DNA of 48,404 bases from Burkholderiales bacterium (GTDB taxonomy: Bacteria > Pseudomonadota > Gammaproteobacteria > Burkholderiales > Casimicrobiaceae): the NCBI GenBank assembly GCA_025354165.1, contig JANXNI010000037.1, positions 1-48,404 on the forward strand, read 5' to 3'. The notes beneath the pieces were generated by a model that searched no databases, was not told the DNA's origin, and saw nothing but the letters and a program-made list of their open reading frames with translations. Of the stretch, positions 10,252 to 19,807 are shown in pieces. Position 1 is the first letter of the stretch, and each line of letters starts with the position of its first letter. A program made the translations under genes and the position numbers.

Positions 10252-10279
10252 TGTAGGCACGGCTTGGCCACAGCCTACA
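10252..10279. repeat. Short palindrome downstream of typA
   Basis: TGTAGGC and GCCTACA form an inverted pair around a 14-nt G+C-rich loop, 24 bp after the typA stop. No U-run follows. It could help end typA transcription or be a distant member of the REP-like family at 1-31 and 19693-19757. Confidence 0.45.
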
Positions 10280-10361
10280 TCTACTCCGCGACGACAGCGC
10301 ACCGCGCGGCGCCACTGGCCTCAGAGCCATAGTCACGCCGCACGCGGTGTCCGGTGAGGGT

Positions 10362-10481
10362 TACAGCTTTTAGCTGAAACCCTTCTTGCTATGGGGGTGA
10401 GACGCGTTTATGGCTAATATCGATTCTTGGCCAAATCGCTCCCTAGCCCCTATGCAAACGTCGATACAGAGAAAAGCTGTA
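10362..10481. repeat. Dispersed intergenic repeat, copy B, with 10-bp terminal inverted repeats
   Basis: It starts TACAGCTTTT (10362-10371) and ends AAAAGCTGTA (10472-10481), a perfect 10-bp inverted pair about 120 bp apart. Inside is TAGCCCCTATG (10444-10454). The right part shares TAGCCCCNATG followed by CAGNGAAAAGCT at identical spacing with the intergenic element at 21106-21195. It fills most of the gap between typA and surA and encodes nothing. Confidence 0.55.
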
Positions 10482-10489
10482 CGTTAGAA

Positions 10490-11809
10490 CTAGCCTTCAG
10501 TGAGCTTCGTTTCAACCGTCGCGCGGTCGCGCAATTCACGTAGCCACGTCTGATAAGCCTCGTCGGCTTTGCGGTCGCGCAGGGTGACGCGGGCGCTTTG
10601 GCGGCTTTTCTCGGCGGTGACGTCCTGCTTGCGACGTTCGGTGACTTCGATCAGATGAAAGCCGAATTGCGTACGTACCGGGCCGACAATCGTGTTGAGT
10701 GGGGCTGATTTCACGGCAGCTTCGAATTCAGCGACGGTATCGCCTGGCGACACCCAGCCCAACTCGCCGCCTTTCGGCGCGCTGCCGTCTTCGCTGCCGA
10801 GCTTGGCGACTTCCTCGAAGTGCGCTCCGCCGCCGATACGATCTTTCATGCGCTCGATCTTCGCTTTGGCTTCTGCCTCGCCGACAAGATCGTTCACCCG
10901 AACCAGAATATGCCGCACTTTGTTTTGGTCGACAATCGCTTTTTGTTCGCCGACACGTTTGTCGAGCAGGCGCACGATGTGAAATCCGTTGGCGCTGCGC
11001 AGCACTTCGCTGGTCTCACCGGCCTTCATGTTTTCCGATGCCTTCGCGTACAGAACCGGCAGGCGGTCCCCTTGCCGCCAGCCAAGCGCACCGCCTTGTG
11101 TCGCATCATTGGCATCCGAGAACACGGCGGCCACTTGCGCAAAAGGGGTGCCCGCTTTCAGCTGGCGCGCCGCTTCTTCAGCGCGTTTCCTACGAGTCTC
11201 CACCTGATCGGGCGTCGCCTGCTCAGGCACCAGCACCAAAATGTGGGCGAGCTGATATTCCGATTGATTGGAACCGGCCAGCTTGGCCTGCGCGAGATAC
11301 GCCTCAATCTCGGAATCCGTCACCACGACGCGCGATTCGACTTCGCGATCACGCAGGCGCGACAGCACAATTTCGTTCTTCAACTCATCACGGAATTTTT
11401 CCAGTGTGACGCCGTCCTGCTTGAGCGCAGCGGTGAACTGAATCATCGACATTTTGTTGTCGCCCGCGATGCGCTGGAGCGACGCGTTCACCGTTTCGTC
11501 ATCCGCACGAACACCGTTTTCCCTGGCGTATTGCAGTTGCACCTTTTCGTTGATAAAGCGTTCCAGCACCTGCGCATCCAGCTCCGCATCCGGCGGCATG
11601 GTGACGCCTTGTCGCTTCAGTTGGGCGGTGACAGCGCGTTTCTGTTCCGTCAATTCGTAGCGCGTGATGACTTCGTCGTTGACAACAGCCACGACGCGAT
11701 CAACGAGCTGAATGCGCGTCGATTGTGCGAGCACGGGAAGCGCGGTGACGCTTAGCAATCCGGCGATGGCAACGGCGCAAGCCTTGGGAAAGAGGGAGAT
11801 CGATTTCAT
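10490..11809 (-). CDS. surA: Periplasmic chaperone and peptidyl-prolyl isomerase SurA
   Basis: SurA escorts outer-membrane beta-barrel proteins, including LptD, across the periplasm to the BAM complex. 439 aa. Signal peptide MKSISLFPKACAVAIAGLLS ending ALPVLAQ; SurA N-terminal domain (IQLVDRVVAVVNDEVITRYE and the following helices); two parvulin domains, the first opening with YQLAHILVLVPEQ near residue 184 and the second with VRHILVRVNDL near 297 and containing GELGWVSPGDTV. It lies 43 bp downstream of lptD on the same strand, the conserved lptD-surA order. The pdxA/ksgA genes that often follow surA elsewhere are absent. The ribosome binding site before the ATG is weak. Confidence 0.96.
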   Translation of the reverse strand: MKSISLFPKACAVAIAGLLSVTALPVLAQSTRIQLVDRVVAVVNDEVITRYELTEQKRAVTAQLKRQGVTMPPDAELDAQVLERFINEKVQLQYARENGVRADDETVNASLQRIAGDNKMSMIQFTAALKQDGVTLEKFRDELKNEIVLSRLRDREVESRVVVTDSEIEAYLAQAKLAGSNQSEYQLAHILVLVPEQATPDQVETRRKRAEEAARQLKAGTPFAQVAAVFSDANDATQGGALGWRQGDRLPVLYAKASENMKAGETSEVLRSANGFHIVRLLDKRVGEQKAIVDQNKVRHILVRVNDLVGEAEAKAKIERMKDRIGGGAHFEEVAKLGSEDGSAPKGGELGWVSPGDTVAEFEAAVKSAPLNTIVGPVRTQFGFHLIEVTERRKQDVTAEKSRQSARVTLRDRKADEAYQTWLRELRDRATVETKLTEG

Positions 11810-11852
11810 AGTTCGGCGGAGATCTTTTGAGGCACTTTTAGGGCAAATGGGG

Positions 11853-14306
11853 CTAATTGGGGTTCAGCGGCGAGCCGGGCGTCCACGGAGTGAACTCGGG
11901 GCCGGTCAGCGGCGCATCATCCAGACGGCGTCGGGTAGGATTATCGTAGAGAAGCGAATAGCCAGGAATATTTCGTTTGAGCACGTCCAGCGGGTTAGAA
12001 CCGACAGTGCCCAATCCGTTCAATTCGAGTTGCAGGAAGAACGTGTTGGTCGCGGTGGTTGTCGAGGTTGCCAGACGTTGCGCAACGGCGCGGATCACGT
12101 AGCAGCAACCGTCGTATTCGATGCCAAACACACCTTCGGTCAGGCGACGATCAGCGATTGAGTAGTTGACGCGGCCAACCGCATAAATGCCGCGATAAAT
12201 CGGCCATTGTCCGGCGACATCGATTTGCTTAACCCGTACGTTGCCGGACTGGGTTGCCAGCTCGCGGATGGCTCGGTAATTGATGTTGATCGTACGCGAG
12301 CGCTCGGGCGAGTAGCGCAGCCCCAGAGAATAACGCTCGGTCTGGCCGATATTGGCGTTGAATTGCGTGTTCGCCTCGACGTAGAGCGCGTCAGTGACCC
12401 GCCCTTGCGCCGAAAACAGCAAGTCTGAACTGTTGCGGTCACGCTCGACCTCACCGGGTAGAACTACCCGCTGATTGTCGAAATAGATTCGTCCGCCCAA
12501 GGCAAAGCGCAGCCGCTCCTTCTGCGACTCAGGATCGAGCAGCCGCGAGGTGATACCCACCGACAGCTGTTGGGCATCGCCAATCCGATCCTGCCCGATG
12601 TAGCGGTTCTGGTTGAACAGTTGCAGGTAATTGAAGTCCGCGAGCGCCGAATCAAACACCGGCGTCTCGTTTTGATTGCGGTACGGGATGTAGACGAACA
12701 TTGCGCGCGGCTCAAGCGTCTGGGTAAACGGCGTGCCGAAAATCGATGAATTGCGCTCAAAGCGCATTCCGGCATCAATGCTGCTGATGGGTACGATACG
12801 CGTCGAATTGCGATAGTCGTCGAATTCGCCGATCAGGTTGTAGCGCGTCGCGTGCAGCCCAATTTGCGGGATCACAAAATAACCAGGCTGATCAAAACGG
12901 TAAGCTGCCGTGCCATAGGTATAAGCGCGATACCCGGACGGCAGCGACCCATTCGGATACTCAAATCGTGTCGTGTCGGCGGTCACTTTCAGTTCAAGCC
13001 GCTGATCAGTAATCGGGCGATAGACCGGGGACGTGGCAGTCAATTGAGGCACCCTGTTATACGGCGGCAACACCAATGCCGCAGGATCCTGCAACGTCTG
13101 AAAACGTTGCGCTTTCGCGGTGAACACCCAGTCGAATTTGCGATAGGTCAGCGTCGCATCTCGTGGCAACGTCGTGATTGAAGTGATTGAAACGAAGTCT
13201 GACAAATCCACAAAATAGCGCGCATCGGACACATGGTTGTAGTTCACCACCAGCGTCAGGTTCGGCGAGAATAGCTGCGTGTGGCGAACGTTTGTCGCAT
13301 CGCGCGTCAAACCAGCCAGCCGGTCTTTCGGCAAAATTTCGCCGTCCCAGACGCCCCCGCCCACACCGAATGGCGTGTCAAAAATGTAGCGCGCCTGTCC
13401 GTTGAATAACATGCCTCGCTTGCTCAGCAGACGCGGCGTCAATGTTGCATCGTAATTGGGCGCAAGATTGAAGTAATACGGCAACTGAATGTCGAGGCCA
13501 CGATTACCGCTGGTACCGTACGTGGCCGCGAGGAATCCACTCTTGCGCTCATTGCTAAGCGGAAAACTGAATTCTGGCAACCACGCCACCGGGATCGAGC
13601 CGAGGTAAATCTTTGCGTCGCGCGCGATGCCGGTCGACGCGCCCTCATCAATATCCAGCTGCCCCATTTCGATCCGCCATGCAGGCGCATCACCGACGCA
13701 GGTTGAATAACTGCCGTGCAACACCCGATACTTTTCCGGGCCGGTGAACTGCAGCTCGTCCGCCTTGCCACGGCCTTTGTACAGGCCCAGCACAAACGTT
13801 GGACGCTTCATGTAGCCGGTCTCGGTATCACGCTTGTACTCCAGCTCAGGCCCTTCAATCAGGTCCTGCCACGAGCGAATGGCCACGTTGCCGCGCGCTT
13901 TGATCGTATCAATCGAAAACTCATAGCGCATCCAGTCGGACAACACCTGCTTCGACGGTGATTGCAGATTGACCGAACCCGTCGCCTCGAAGAACTCGTT
14001 GTCGACGCCCGATGTTTCGAGTGCGTTAACGTTGGTGATTTCGCCCGCTTCTTTGCCGTCCTTTCCCTTTGGTATCGGCGGCTTCAGCTGCACCGGATAA
14101 CTGCCGTTCGATGAAATGGCCGACGGGCAATAAGGACGCAATTCCGGCATGCCGCGCGCGTTCAAAGGCGTAATCACACCGGCCGCCGCCAAAGCGCCCG
14201 CCACGGGAGTAGCGATGCAGGAAGTTTGCGCATGCGTCGCCGCTGACGAGCACAGAGCAAACGCAAACACAGTAACGGGCCGGGGAAATGAGAGCAAAGC
14301 TGGCAA
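11853..14306 (-). CDS. lptD: LPS assembly outer-membrane protein LptD
   Basis: LptD forms the outer-membrane beta-barrel that, with LptE, inserts lipopolysaccharide into the outer leaflet. 817 aa. Signal peptide ending THAQ; a short N-terminal region; an OstA/LptA-like beta-jellyroll (GVDNEFFEATGSVNLQ ... IKARGNVAIRSWQDLIEGPE); then the long C-terminal barrel. Cysteines fit the family pattern: N-terminal Cys residues (TSCIATP, PYCPS) and the consecutive pair in DGCCYVIR near the C-terminus, which form the interdomain disulfides in studied LptD proteins. It is the first gene of an lptD-surA operon, divergent from amgK-murU across about 120 bp. The start could be a few codons off. Confidence 0.95.
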   Translation of the reverse strand: MPALLSFPRPVTVFAFALCSSAATHAQTSCIATPVAGALAAAGVITPLNARGMPELRPYCPSAISSNGSYPVQLKPPIPKGKDGKEAGEITNVNALETSGVDNEFFEATGSVNLQSPSKQVLSDWMRYEFSIDTIKARGNVAIRSWQDLIEGPELEYKRDTETGYMKRPTFVLGLYKGRGKADELQFTGPEKYRVLHGSYSTCVGDAPAWRIEMGQLDIDEGASTGIARDAKIYLGSIPVAWLPEFSFPLSNERKSGFLAATYGTSGNRGLDIQLPYYFNLAPNYDATLTPRLLSKRGMLFNGQARYIFDTPFGVGGGVWDGEILPKDRLAGLTRDATNVRHTQLFSPNLTLVVNYNHVSDARYFVDLSDFVSITSITTLPRDATLTYRKFDWVFTAKAQRFQTLQDPAALVLPPYNRVPQLTATSPVYRPITDQRLELKVTADTTRFEYPNGSLPSGYRAYTYGTAAYRFDQPGYFVIPQIGLHATRYNLIGEFDDYRNSTRIVPISSIDAGMRFERNSSIFGTPFTQTLEPRAMFVYIPYRNQNETPVFDSALADFNYLQLFNQNRYIGQDRIGDAQQLSVGITSRLLDPESQKERLRFALGGRIYFDNQRVVLPGEVERDRNSSDLLFSAQGRVTDALYVEANTQFNANIGQTERYSLGLRYSPERSRTININYRAIRELATQSGNVRVKQIDVAGQWPIYRGIYAVGRVNYSIADRRLTEGVFGIEYDGCCYVIRAVAQRLATSTTTATNTFFLQLELNGLGTVGSNPLDVLKRNIPGYSLLYDNPTRRRLDDAPLTGPEFTPWTPGSPLNPN

Positions 14307-14425
14307 TTCTGGAAATGCTGAAAAGTAATGCCCAGCGCGCTGGCGAAGGCTGGGAAAGGCTGGCTAAAATTGCAAGTTTAGCCGACGAATCTTGACCTCA
14401 CGGATGCGCGAGACATCGTATAGCC

Positions 14426-15526
14426 GTGCGTCATCCGCAATTCGCGTTAACCAGCGACCTGATGCAACGAATCGACCTGCCTTCACCCGCAACGGATGCC
14501 CGCCTTGATCAGGCCATTTTCTGGCTCGCGAGCATTCCTCTGACCGATCAATCCGCTGGTGAGTGGAAATCGATTGCCACAGCTTCCACGGATGCCAGCT
14601 TCCGGCGCTATTTCCGCGTGACCTCGGGGTCGGGGGCGACCGCGATTGTGATGGACGCACCGCCGCCGCAAGAGGATGTGCGGCCGTTTGTGAACATGAC
14701 ACACTTGCTCGCCGACGGTGGCGTCCATGTGCCGGAACTGCTGGCGGCGGACGAAGCGCGGGGATTTTTGCTATTGGCAGACATGGGTTCGACCACTTAT
14801 CTGTCCGCCCTGCAAACGGCTAACGCAGGCGAACGAGACGCATTGTTTGTTGACGCCATCGCCACGCTCGTGCAGTTGCAGCGCATCGATCCGGGCCGTT
14901 CGCGCACCGCGTTGCCGCACTACGATGCCGCGCTACTGCGGCGCGAGATCGCGCTGTTTCCGGATTGGTACCTCGATCGACATTGCAATGCGCAGCTCAC
15001 CAACGATGAAAAAAATTCGCTGGACCGTGTCTATGCCGCTTTGATCGCAAGTGCTCTGGCGCAACCGACTGTGCTCGTGCATCGCGATTACATGCCACGC
15101 AATTTGATGGTGACGGCGGCGCGAAATCCCGGAGTGCTGGATTTTCAGGATGCGGTGATTGGCCCGATTACCTATGACGTTGCCTCGCTCATGCGCGATG
15201 CGTTTTTGAGCTGGGAAGAGCCGCAGCTGATCGACTGGGTGGTGCGCTATTGGGATCAGGCAAAAAAGGCCGGATTGCCGGTGCGGGCGGATTTCTCCGA
15301 GTTTTATCGTGAGATGGAATGGATGGGTTTGCAGCGGCACCTTAAAGTGATGGGTATTTTCGCGCGCATCAACTATCGCGATGGCAAGCCGAAGTATCTG
15401 GCGGATACGCCGCGTTTTGTGGCCTACGTGCGCCATGTCGCCAAGCGCTATCAGGCGTTCGCGCCGCTGCTCCGGTTGTTTGATCGACTCGAAGGTAATG
15501 CGGCGAAAATGGGCTATACGTTTTGA
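14426..15526 (+). CDS. amgK: Anomeric N-acetylmuramate/N-acetylglucosamine kinase (AmgK-like)
   Basis: An aminoglycoside-phosphotransferase-fold kinase. In Pseudomonas-type cell-wall recycling AmgK phosphorylates MurNAc and GlcNAc at C1. 366 aa. Visible motifs: ATASTDASFRRYFRVT (nucleotide-binding strand), the catalytic loop HRDYMPRNLMV and the metal-binding DFQDAVIGP. Its stop overlaps the start of murU by 4 nt (TTGA), which implies translational coupling and supports the assignment. The start is uncertain: GTG at 14426 or ATG at 14462 (354 aa, closer to family length). Neither has a strong Shine-Dalgarno sequence. Confidence 0.88.
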   Translation: MRHPQFALTSDLMQRIDLPSPATDARLDQAIFWLASIPLTDQSAGEWKSIATASTDASFRRYFRVTSGSGATAIVMDAPPPQEDVRPFVNMTHLLADGGVHVPELLAADEARGFLLLADMGSTTYLSALQTANAGERDALFVDAIATLVQLQRIDPGRSRTALPHYDAALLRREIALFPDWYLDRHCNAQLTNDEKNSLDRVYAALIASALAQPTVLVHRDYMPRNLMVTAARNPGVLDFQDAVIGPITYDVASLMRDAFLSWEEPQLIDWVVRYWDQAKKAGLPVRADFSEFYREMEWMGLQRHLKVMGIFARINYRDGKPKYLADTPRFVAYVRHVAKRYQAFAPLLRLFDRLEGNAAKMGYTF

Positions 15527-16215
15527 ACGTGCCAATCGATGCGATGATCCTAGCTGCGGGTCGCGGTGAGCGCATGCGGCCCTTAACCGACACGCTGTGC
15601 AAGCCACTAGTGCCCGTGCGTGGCGCGCCGCTGATCGAATATCACATCAAAAAGCTGGTTGCGATTGGCGTCAAGCGCATCGTGATTAACGTGAGTTATC
15701 TCGCAGAGCAATTGATGCAGACGCTGGGCTCGGGCGAGCGCTTTGGTTGCGAGTTGATTTATTCCGTGGAGCGCGAACCGCTGGAATCGGGCGGCGGCGT
15801 AGCGACGGCCAGCACGCATTTTCGCGGAGCGGCGATCATCCTCGTGAGCGCCGATATTTACAGCGATTTTGACTATGCGCGGCTGCTGCCACCCGTCCGC
15901 GCTATTGAAAATGGTGCCGCTCGCGCCCATTTTGTTTTGGTGAAACCCACGGCGGGCGAGCCCGGAGGTGAATTTGCGCTGGATGCCGCTGATCGCGTGC
16001 ATTCAGGTCAACCGCGACTGACGCTCGCTAATATTGCGGTGTTGGCTGCAGAGCCATGTCGTACATGGCCTCGCGGCGAACCCTTCAAGCTGCTGCCACA
16101 CTACCAACAATGGGTGGACAGCGGTGCCGTTACCGGCGAATTGTTCACCGGACTGTGGCGGAACGTAACCACCCCCGCCGATGTCGACATCCTTAATTTG
16201 TCCCTGAAAATGTAG
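15523..16215 (+). CDS. murU: N-acetylmuramate alpha-1-phosphate uridylyltransferase (MurU)
   Basis: A nucleotidyltransferase that makes UDP-MurNAc from MurNAc-1-phosphate, the step after AmgK in the recycling route that bypasses de novo UDP-MurNAc synthesis (and so fosfomycin's target). 230 aa. The N-terminal signature AMILAAGRGERMRPLTDTLC matches the GxGxRxxPxT motif, followed by KPLVPVRGAPLIEYHI and the later LVSADIYSDFD. The start is TTG at 15523, overlapping the amgK stop; GTG at 15529 is an alternative. Family members begin almost directly at the AAG motif. Confidence 0.9.
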   Translation: MNVPIDAMILAAGRGERMRPLTDTLCKPLVPVRGAPLIEYHIKKLVAIGVKRIVINVSYLAEQLMQTLGSGERFGCELIYSVEREPLESGGGVATASTHFRGAAIILVSADIYSDFDYARLLPPVRAIENGAARAHFVLVKPTAGEPGGEFALDAADRVHSGQPRLTLANIAVLAAEPCRTWPRGEPFKLLPHYQQWVDSGAVTGELFTGLWRNVTTPADVDILNLSLKM

Positions 16216-16219
16216 TTTT

Positions 16220-18247
16220 ATGATGAATCCGTTGCTCGATTTTTCTGCTTTGCCCCGCTTTTCCGAGATCAAACCGGAGCACGTCAATCCCGCCGTTGAG
16301 CAATTGATTGCCGAGGCGCGAGCGGCCATCGTGCAGATCGAAAAATCGGAGTCCGTATCGTGGCAAACTATCGTAGAACCGTTGCAGGATGCGACCGAAC
16401 GATTGGGACGAGCATGGGGCGCTGTGGCGCATCTGAACGCCGTAATCAGCAGTCCCGAATTGCGTGATGCGCACAACGCGGCGCTGCCGAAAGTCACTCA
16501 GTTCTACACTGAACTTGGCCTGAATCGCGGCTTGTTTGAGCGCTACAAGGCGCTTTCGGTAAACGCCGCTACGCTTAGCGAAGAACAACGCGCATTGCTA
16601 CACCACGAGCTGCGCGATTTCCGCTTGAGCGGTGTCGAACTCGAAGGTACCGCACGCGAACGCTATGCCGCGATTCAGGACGCGCTTGCGGAAGCGCAAT
16701 CGAAATTTGAAGATAACGTCCTTGACGCGACCAATGCGTTCACGCTCGATGTCGCCGAGGCAGAACTGAAAGGCGTGCCCGCCGACGTAGTGACCACAGC
16801 ACGCGAAAAAGCAAAGGAAGCGGGCCTCGCTGAAGGCTTGTGTCGCCTCACGTTGCAAGGCCCCTGCTTTTCGCCGGTGATGCAATATGCCGACTCCGCT
16901 CTTCTTCGCGCGCAGATGTATCGTGCTTATTCCACGCGCGCCAGCGACGAGGGCGATGTGCGCTTCGACAACGGCGCGCAGATCGAAAAGATCATGTCAC
17001 TGCGCGCTGAAGAAGCAAAGCTCTTGGGCTTCGCGAACTTCGCGGAACAGTCGCTCGTCACCAAGATGGCGGATTCGCCGAAGCAGGTGCTCGATTTCAT
17101 CCGCGACATCGCGCAGCGCGCACGACCTTTCGCTGAAAAGGATTTGTCGGAGCTAAAAGCTTTCGCCGCGAGTGAACTCGGCATCGACGATTTGCAGTCG
17201 CCCGACGTCGGCTACGCATCAGAAAAATTGCGCCAGAAGCGCTATGCATTCAGCGACGAAGAGCTACGCCAGTATTTCCCGGAAGATCGCGTGTTAGCGG
17301 GTCTATTCCGTGTTGTGCAGGGGATTTATTCGGTCAAAATCGTTGAAGGAAAATCGACCTCCTGGCACAAGGACGTTCGCTTTTTTGAAGTGCTCGATGC
17401 CGACGGCGCGCGTATCGGCGAGTTCTACTTTGACCTGTATGCGCGTGAGAACAAGCGTGGCGGCGCTTGGGCCGATTCCGCGCGTGATCGTCGTATCGCG
17501 CATGCCAAATTGCAAACTCCCGTCGCTTACATGACCTGCAATTTTCCGGCCCCGGTGGGCGGTAAACCTGCGCTCTTCTCGCATGACGATGTAATTACGC
17601 TGTTCCACGAATTCGGTCACGGCCTGCATCTGCTGCTCACTGAAGTTGCGACGCTCGGCATTTCTGGTTTCGGGCACGTCGAATGGGATGCCGTGGAATT
17701 GCCGAGCCAGTTCATGGAAAACTACTGCTGGGAATGGGACGTGTTGGCGCACATGACGCAGCATGCTGAAACGGGTGCGCCGTTGCCACGCGAACTGTTT
17801 GACAAAATGATTGCTGCCAAGAATTTTCAGGCGGGACTTGGCGCGCTGCGGCAGATGGAGTTTTCGTTGTTCGACATGCGTTTGCATGCAGAAGGACAAC
17901 CCGCAGATCGCACCAATTTGCTCAAATTATTGAGCGAAGTTCGCGCTGAAGTTTCAGTGCTGTCGCCCCCCGCTTACAACCGCATGCCGTGGTCGTTCGC
18001 CCATATTTTTGGCGGTGGCTATGCGGCTGGTTACTACAGCTACAAATGGGCTGAAGTGCTCTCGGCCGACGCGTTTGGACGATTTGAAGAGGAAGGCGTG
18101 TTATCGCCCGTTGCGGGTAGCGCGTTTCGAAAGGAAGTGCTCGGTCGTGGCGGCAGTCGCGACGCGATGACGAATTTCGTGGCGTTTCGTGGTCGTCCGC
18201 CCACGGTAGACGCGCTTTTGCGGCACAATGGCATGACTGCAAATTAG
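16220..18247 (+). CDS. prlC: Oligopeptidase A (M3 family zinc metallopeptidase)
   Basis: A cytosolic peptidase that degrades short peptides, including cleaved signal peptides. 675 aa, the usual size. Zinc motif HEFGH at 463-467 (within LFHEFGHGLHLLL), with the downstream Glu ligand in GHVEWDAVELPSQFMENY. The C-terminal AYNRMPWSFAHIFGGGYAAG with YYSYKWAEVLSAD is the M3A substrate-binding segment. It starts 4 bp after the murU stop, so it is probably cotranscribed with amgK-murU. A tandem ATG-ATG at 16220/16223 leaves the exact start open. Confidence 0.95.
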   Translation: MMNPLLDFSALPRFSEIKPEHVNPAVEQLIAEARAAIVQIEKSESVSWQTIVEPLQDATERLGRAWGAVAHLNAVISSPELRDAHNAALPKVTQFYTELGLNRGLFERYKALSVNAATLSEEQRALLHHELRDFRLSGVELEGTARERYAAIQDALAEAQSKFEDNVLDATNAFTLDVAEAELKGVPADVVTTAREKAKEAGLAEGLCRLTLQGPCFSPVMQYADSALLRAQMYRAYSTRASDEGDVRFDNGAQIEKIMSLRAEEAKLLGFANFAEQSLVTKMADSPKQVLDFIRDIAQRARPFAEKDLSELKAFAASELGIDDLQSPDVGYASEKLRQKRYAFSDEELRQYFPEDRVLAGLFRVVQGIYSVKIVEGKSTSWHKDVRFFEVLDADGARIGEFYFDLYARENKRGGAWADSARDRRIAHAKLQTPVAYMTCNFPAPVGGKPALFSHDDVITLFHEFGHGLHLLLTEVATLGISGFGHVEWDAVELPSQFMENYCWEWDVLAHMTQHAETGAPLPRELFDKMIAAKNFQAGLGALRQMEFSLFDMRLHAEGQPADRTNLLKLLSEVRAEVSVLSPPAYNRMPWSFAHIFGGGYAAGYYSYKWAEVLSADAFGRFEEEGVLSPVAGSAFRKEVLGRGGSRDAMTNFVAFRGRPPTVDALLRHNGMTAN

Positions 18248-18302
18248 ATAGATAGACCAATTACAGCAATTGGCACGCCGGAAAAATTTCAGGAGCTTTG
18301 GC

Positions 18303-18893
18303 ATGAAGATGTGTGTTTCGTTACCAGCGATCTCAGCGATCGCACTTTCTCTCGCTCTGGTGAGTTCCGCTTCCGCGCAACAGGTCTATCGCTGGGTCGA
18401 CGCCAGTGGTCGCGTGCAATATTCTGACCAACCTCCGCCCGCCGGCACTAAAGGCGTGGAGGAAAAAAACGTCAGTGGCAGTTCTATTCAGAACAACGAA
18501 CTTTCGCTCGTCGCTCAGGATGCGCAAAAGAAAAATCCGGTCACGGTTTACCTCAGTGAATGCGGTGAATCGTGCGACGCCGCAAAGGCGTACCTGAACA
18601 AGCGCGGTATTCCACACACGGTTGTCGATCCTACGCGCACCATCGAATTGAACAAGAAATTCAAGGAAGAAACCGGCGGCACCGTCGTTCCCGTGATCAA
18701 GATTGGCGAAAAGCGCCTATCGGGCTGGAGCGAATCTGCGTGGTCCGGCGCGCTCGACGCAGCAGGCTATCCGAAGACGCCTCCGTTCTCCAAACCAAAA
18801 CCAGTTGAAGATCGCGCTGGTATGGATGCGCCTGCGTCGAAAGCGCCAGCGGCAGACGCCGACAAGGCAAAAGCCACGCCTGCTAAAGGCTAG
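18303..18893 (+). CDS. Periplasmic DUF4124 plus glutaredoxin-like domain protein
   Basis: 196 aa from the ATG at 18303, which follows an AGGAG site by 7 nt. Signal peptide MKMCVSLPAISAIALSLALV ending SASAQ; DUF4124 about residues 23-60 (VYRWVDASGRVQYSDQPPPA); glutaredoxin/thioredoxin-like fold about 78-150 with CGESC in place of the usual CPYC, followed by KAYLNKRGIPHTVVD and the cis-Pro loop TGGTVVPVIKIGEKRLSGW; Lys/Ala/Pro-rich tail. The pairing of DUF4124 with a glutaredoxin fold is common in Betaproteobacteria. The redox partner is unknown. The xth start lies 8 bp after its stop. Confidence 0.85.
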   Translation: MKMCVSLPAISAIALSLALVSSASAQQVYRWVDASGRVQYSDQPPPAGTKGVEEKNVSGSSIQNNELSLVAQDAQKKNPVTVYLSECGESCDAAKAYLNKRGIPHTVVDPTRTIELNKKFKEETGGTVVPVIKIGEKRLSGWSESAWSGALDAAGYPKTPPFSKPKPVEDRAGMDAPASKAPAADADKAKATPAKG

Positions 18894-18901
18894 TTGCCGT
18901 C

Positions 18902-19684
18902 GTGACGTTGAAGATCACCACGTGGAACGTCAATTCACTGACCGCTCGCCTCGCACGCGCTGAGGCGTGGCTACGCGCTAACCAATCGGATGTTTTGTGC
19001 TTGCAGGAACTGAAGCTCGAAACGCATAAATTCCCCCACGAAACGTTTGCAGCGCTCGGTTATCGCGCTGCCGTGTATGGTCAAAAGACCTACAACGGCG
19101 TTGCCATTCTCGCAAAGAATACATTGCCCGAATTCACCGATGTGTTGATGGGCGTGCCGGGATTCGCCGACGAGCAGTGCCGCGCGATTGCGGTCACGAT
19201 AGGTGATTTGCGTGTGATCGACCTCTACGTGGTTAACGGTCAGACCGTTGATTCCGACAAGTATCAATACAAGCTGCGCTGGCTAGATGGCGTGAGCGCA
19301 TGGCTGGCCGAAGAGCGCGTCAAGTACGAAAAACTCGTGGTGGTCGGCGACTTTAATATCGCGCCGACGGATGCCGACGTTCATGACCCTGCGCTGTGGG
19401 CCGGTCAGGTGCTCTGCACCGACAAGGAGCGTGCTGCGTACGAGCATTGGGTCAGTCTCGGCTTGGTCGATTGCTTCCGCAAATTCGATCATCCACCGAA
19501 GACCTTCACCTGGTGGGATTACCGCATGCTGGGCTTCCCGAAAAATCTCGGTATGCGCATCGATCACATCCTCGCATCGCCCGCAGTCGCCGACACTTGC
19601 ACGGCCTGTGTGATTGATCGCAACGAGCGTAAAGGCGAGAAGCCGTCGGATCATGCGCCGGTGACCGCGAGCTTTGAACTTTGA
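18902..19684 (+). CDS. xth: Exodeoxyribonuclease III
   Basis: An AP endonuclease / 3'-5' exonuclease of the EEP family acting in base-excision repair. 260 aa. Motifs in order: TTWNVNSLTAR, LQELKLE (metal Glu), VVGDFNIAPTDAD (catalytic Asp/Asn), FTWWDYR and the final SDHAPVTASF (catalytic His). The GTG at 18902 has AAAGG about 13 nt upstream; a TTG two codons later is the alternative. It is the last gene of the run that starts at amgK and is followed by a long palindrome that could act as transcript end. Confidence 0.95.
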   Translation: MTLKITTWNVNSLTARLARAEAWLRANQSDVLCLQELKLETHKFPHETFAALGYRAAVYGQKTYNGVAILAKNTLPEFTDVLMGVPGFADEQCRAIAVTIGDLRVIDLYVVNGQTVDSDKYQYKLRWLDGVSAWLAEERVKYEKLVVVGDFNIAPTDADVHDPALWAGQVLCTDKERAAYEHWVSLGLVDCFRKFDHPPKTFTWWDYRMLGFPKNLGMRIDHILASPAVADTCTACVIDRNERKGEKPSDHAPVTASFEL

Positions 19685-19692
19685 GTTGAAAT

Positions 19693-19757
19693 TGTGGGAG
19701 CGGCTTTAGCCGCGATGAACGGTGCCGTTACCCTTCGCGCCTAAAGCCGCTCCCACA
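19693..19757. repeat. Long REP-like palindrome with perfect 17-bp arms
   Basis: TGTGGGAGCGGCTTTAG at 19693-19709 and its exact reverse complement at 19741-19757 surround a 31-nt centre that itself has CCGCGA/TCGCG complementarity. It lies 9 bp after the xth stop and 51 bp before the next gene. It has the structure of a paired REP element; the same core occurs at the window's left edge. It probably forms a stable mRNA 3' end. Confidence 0.75.
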
Positions 19758-19807
19758 TTGCGACATGCGCATGGAGCTGCTACCAGCGCCTGCATTGTGA
19801 CCGCAGA

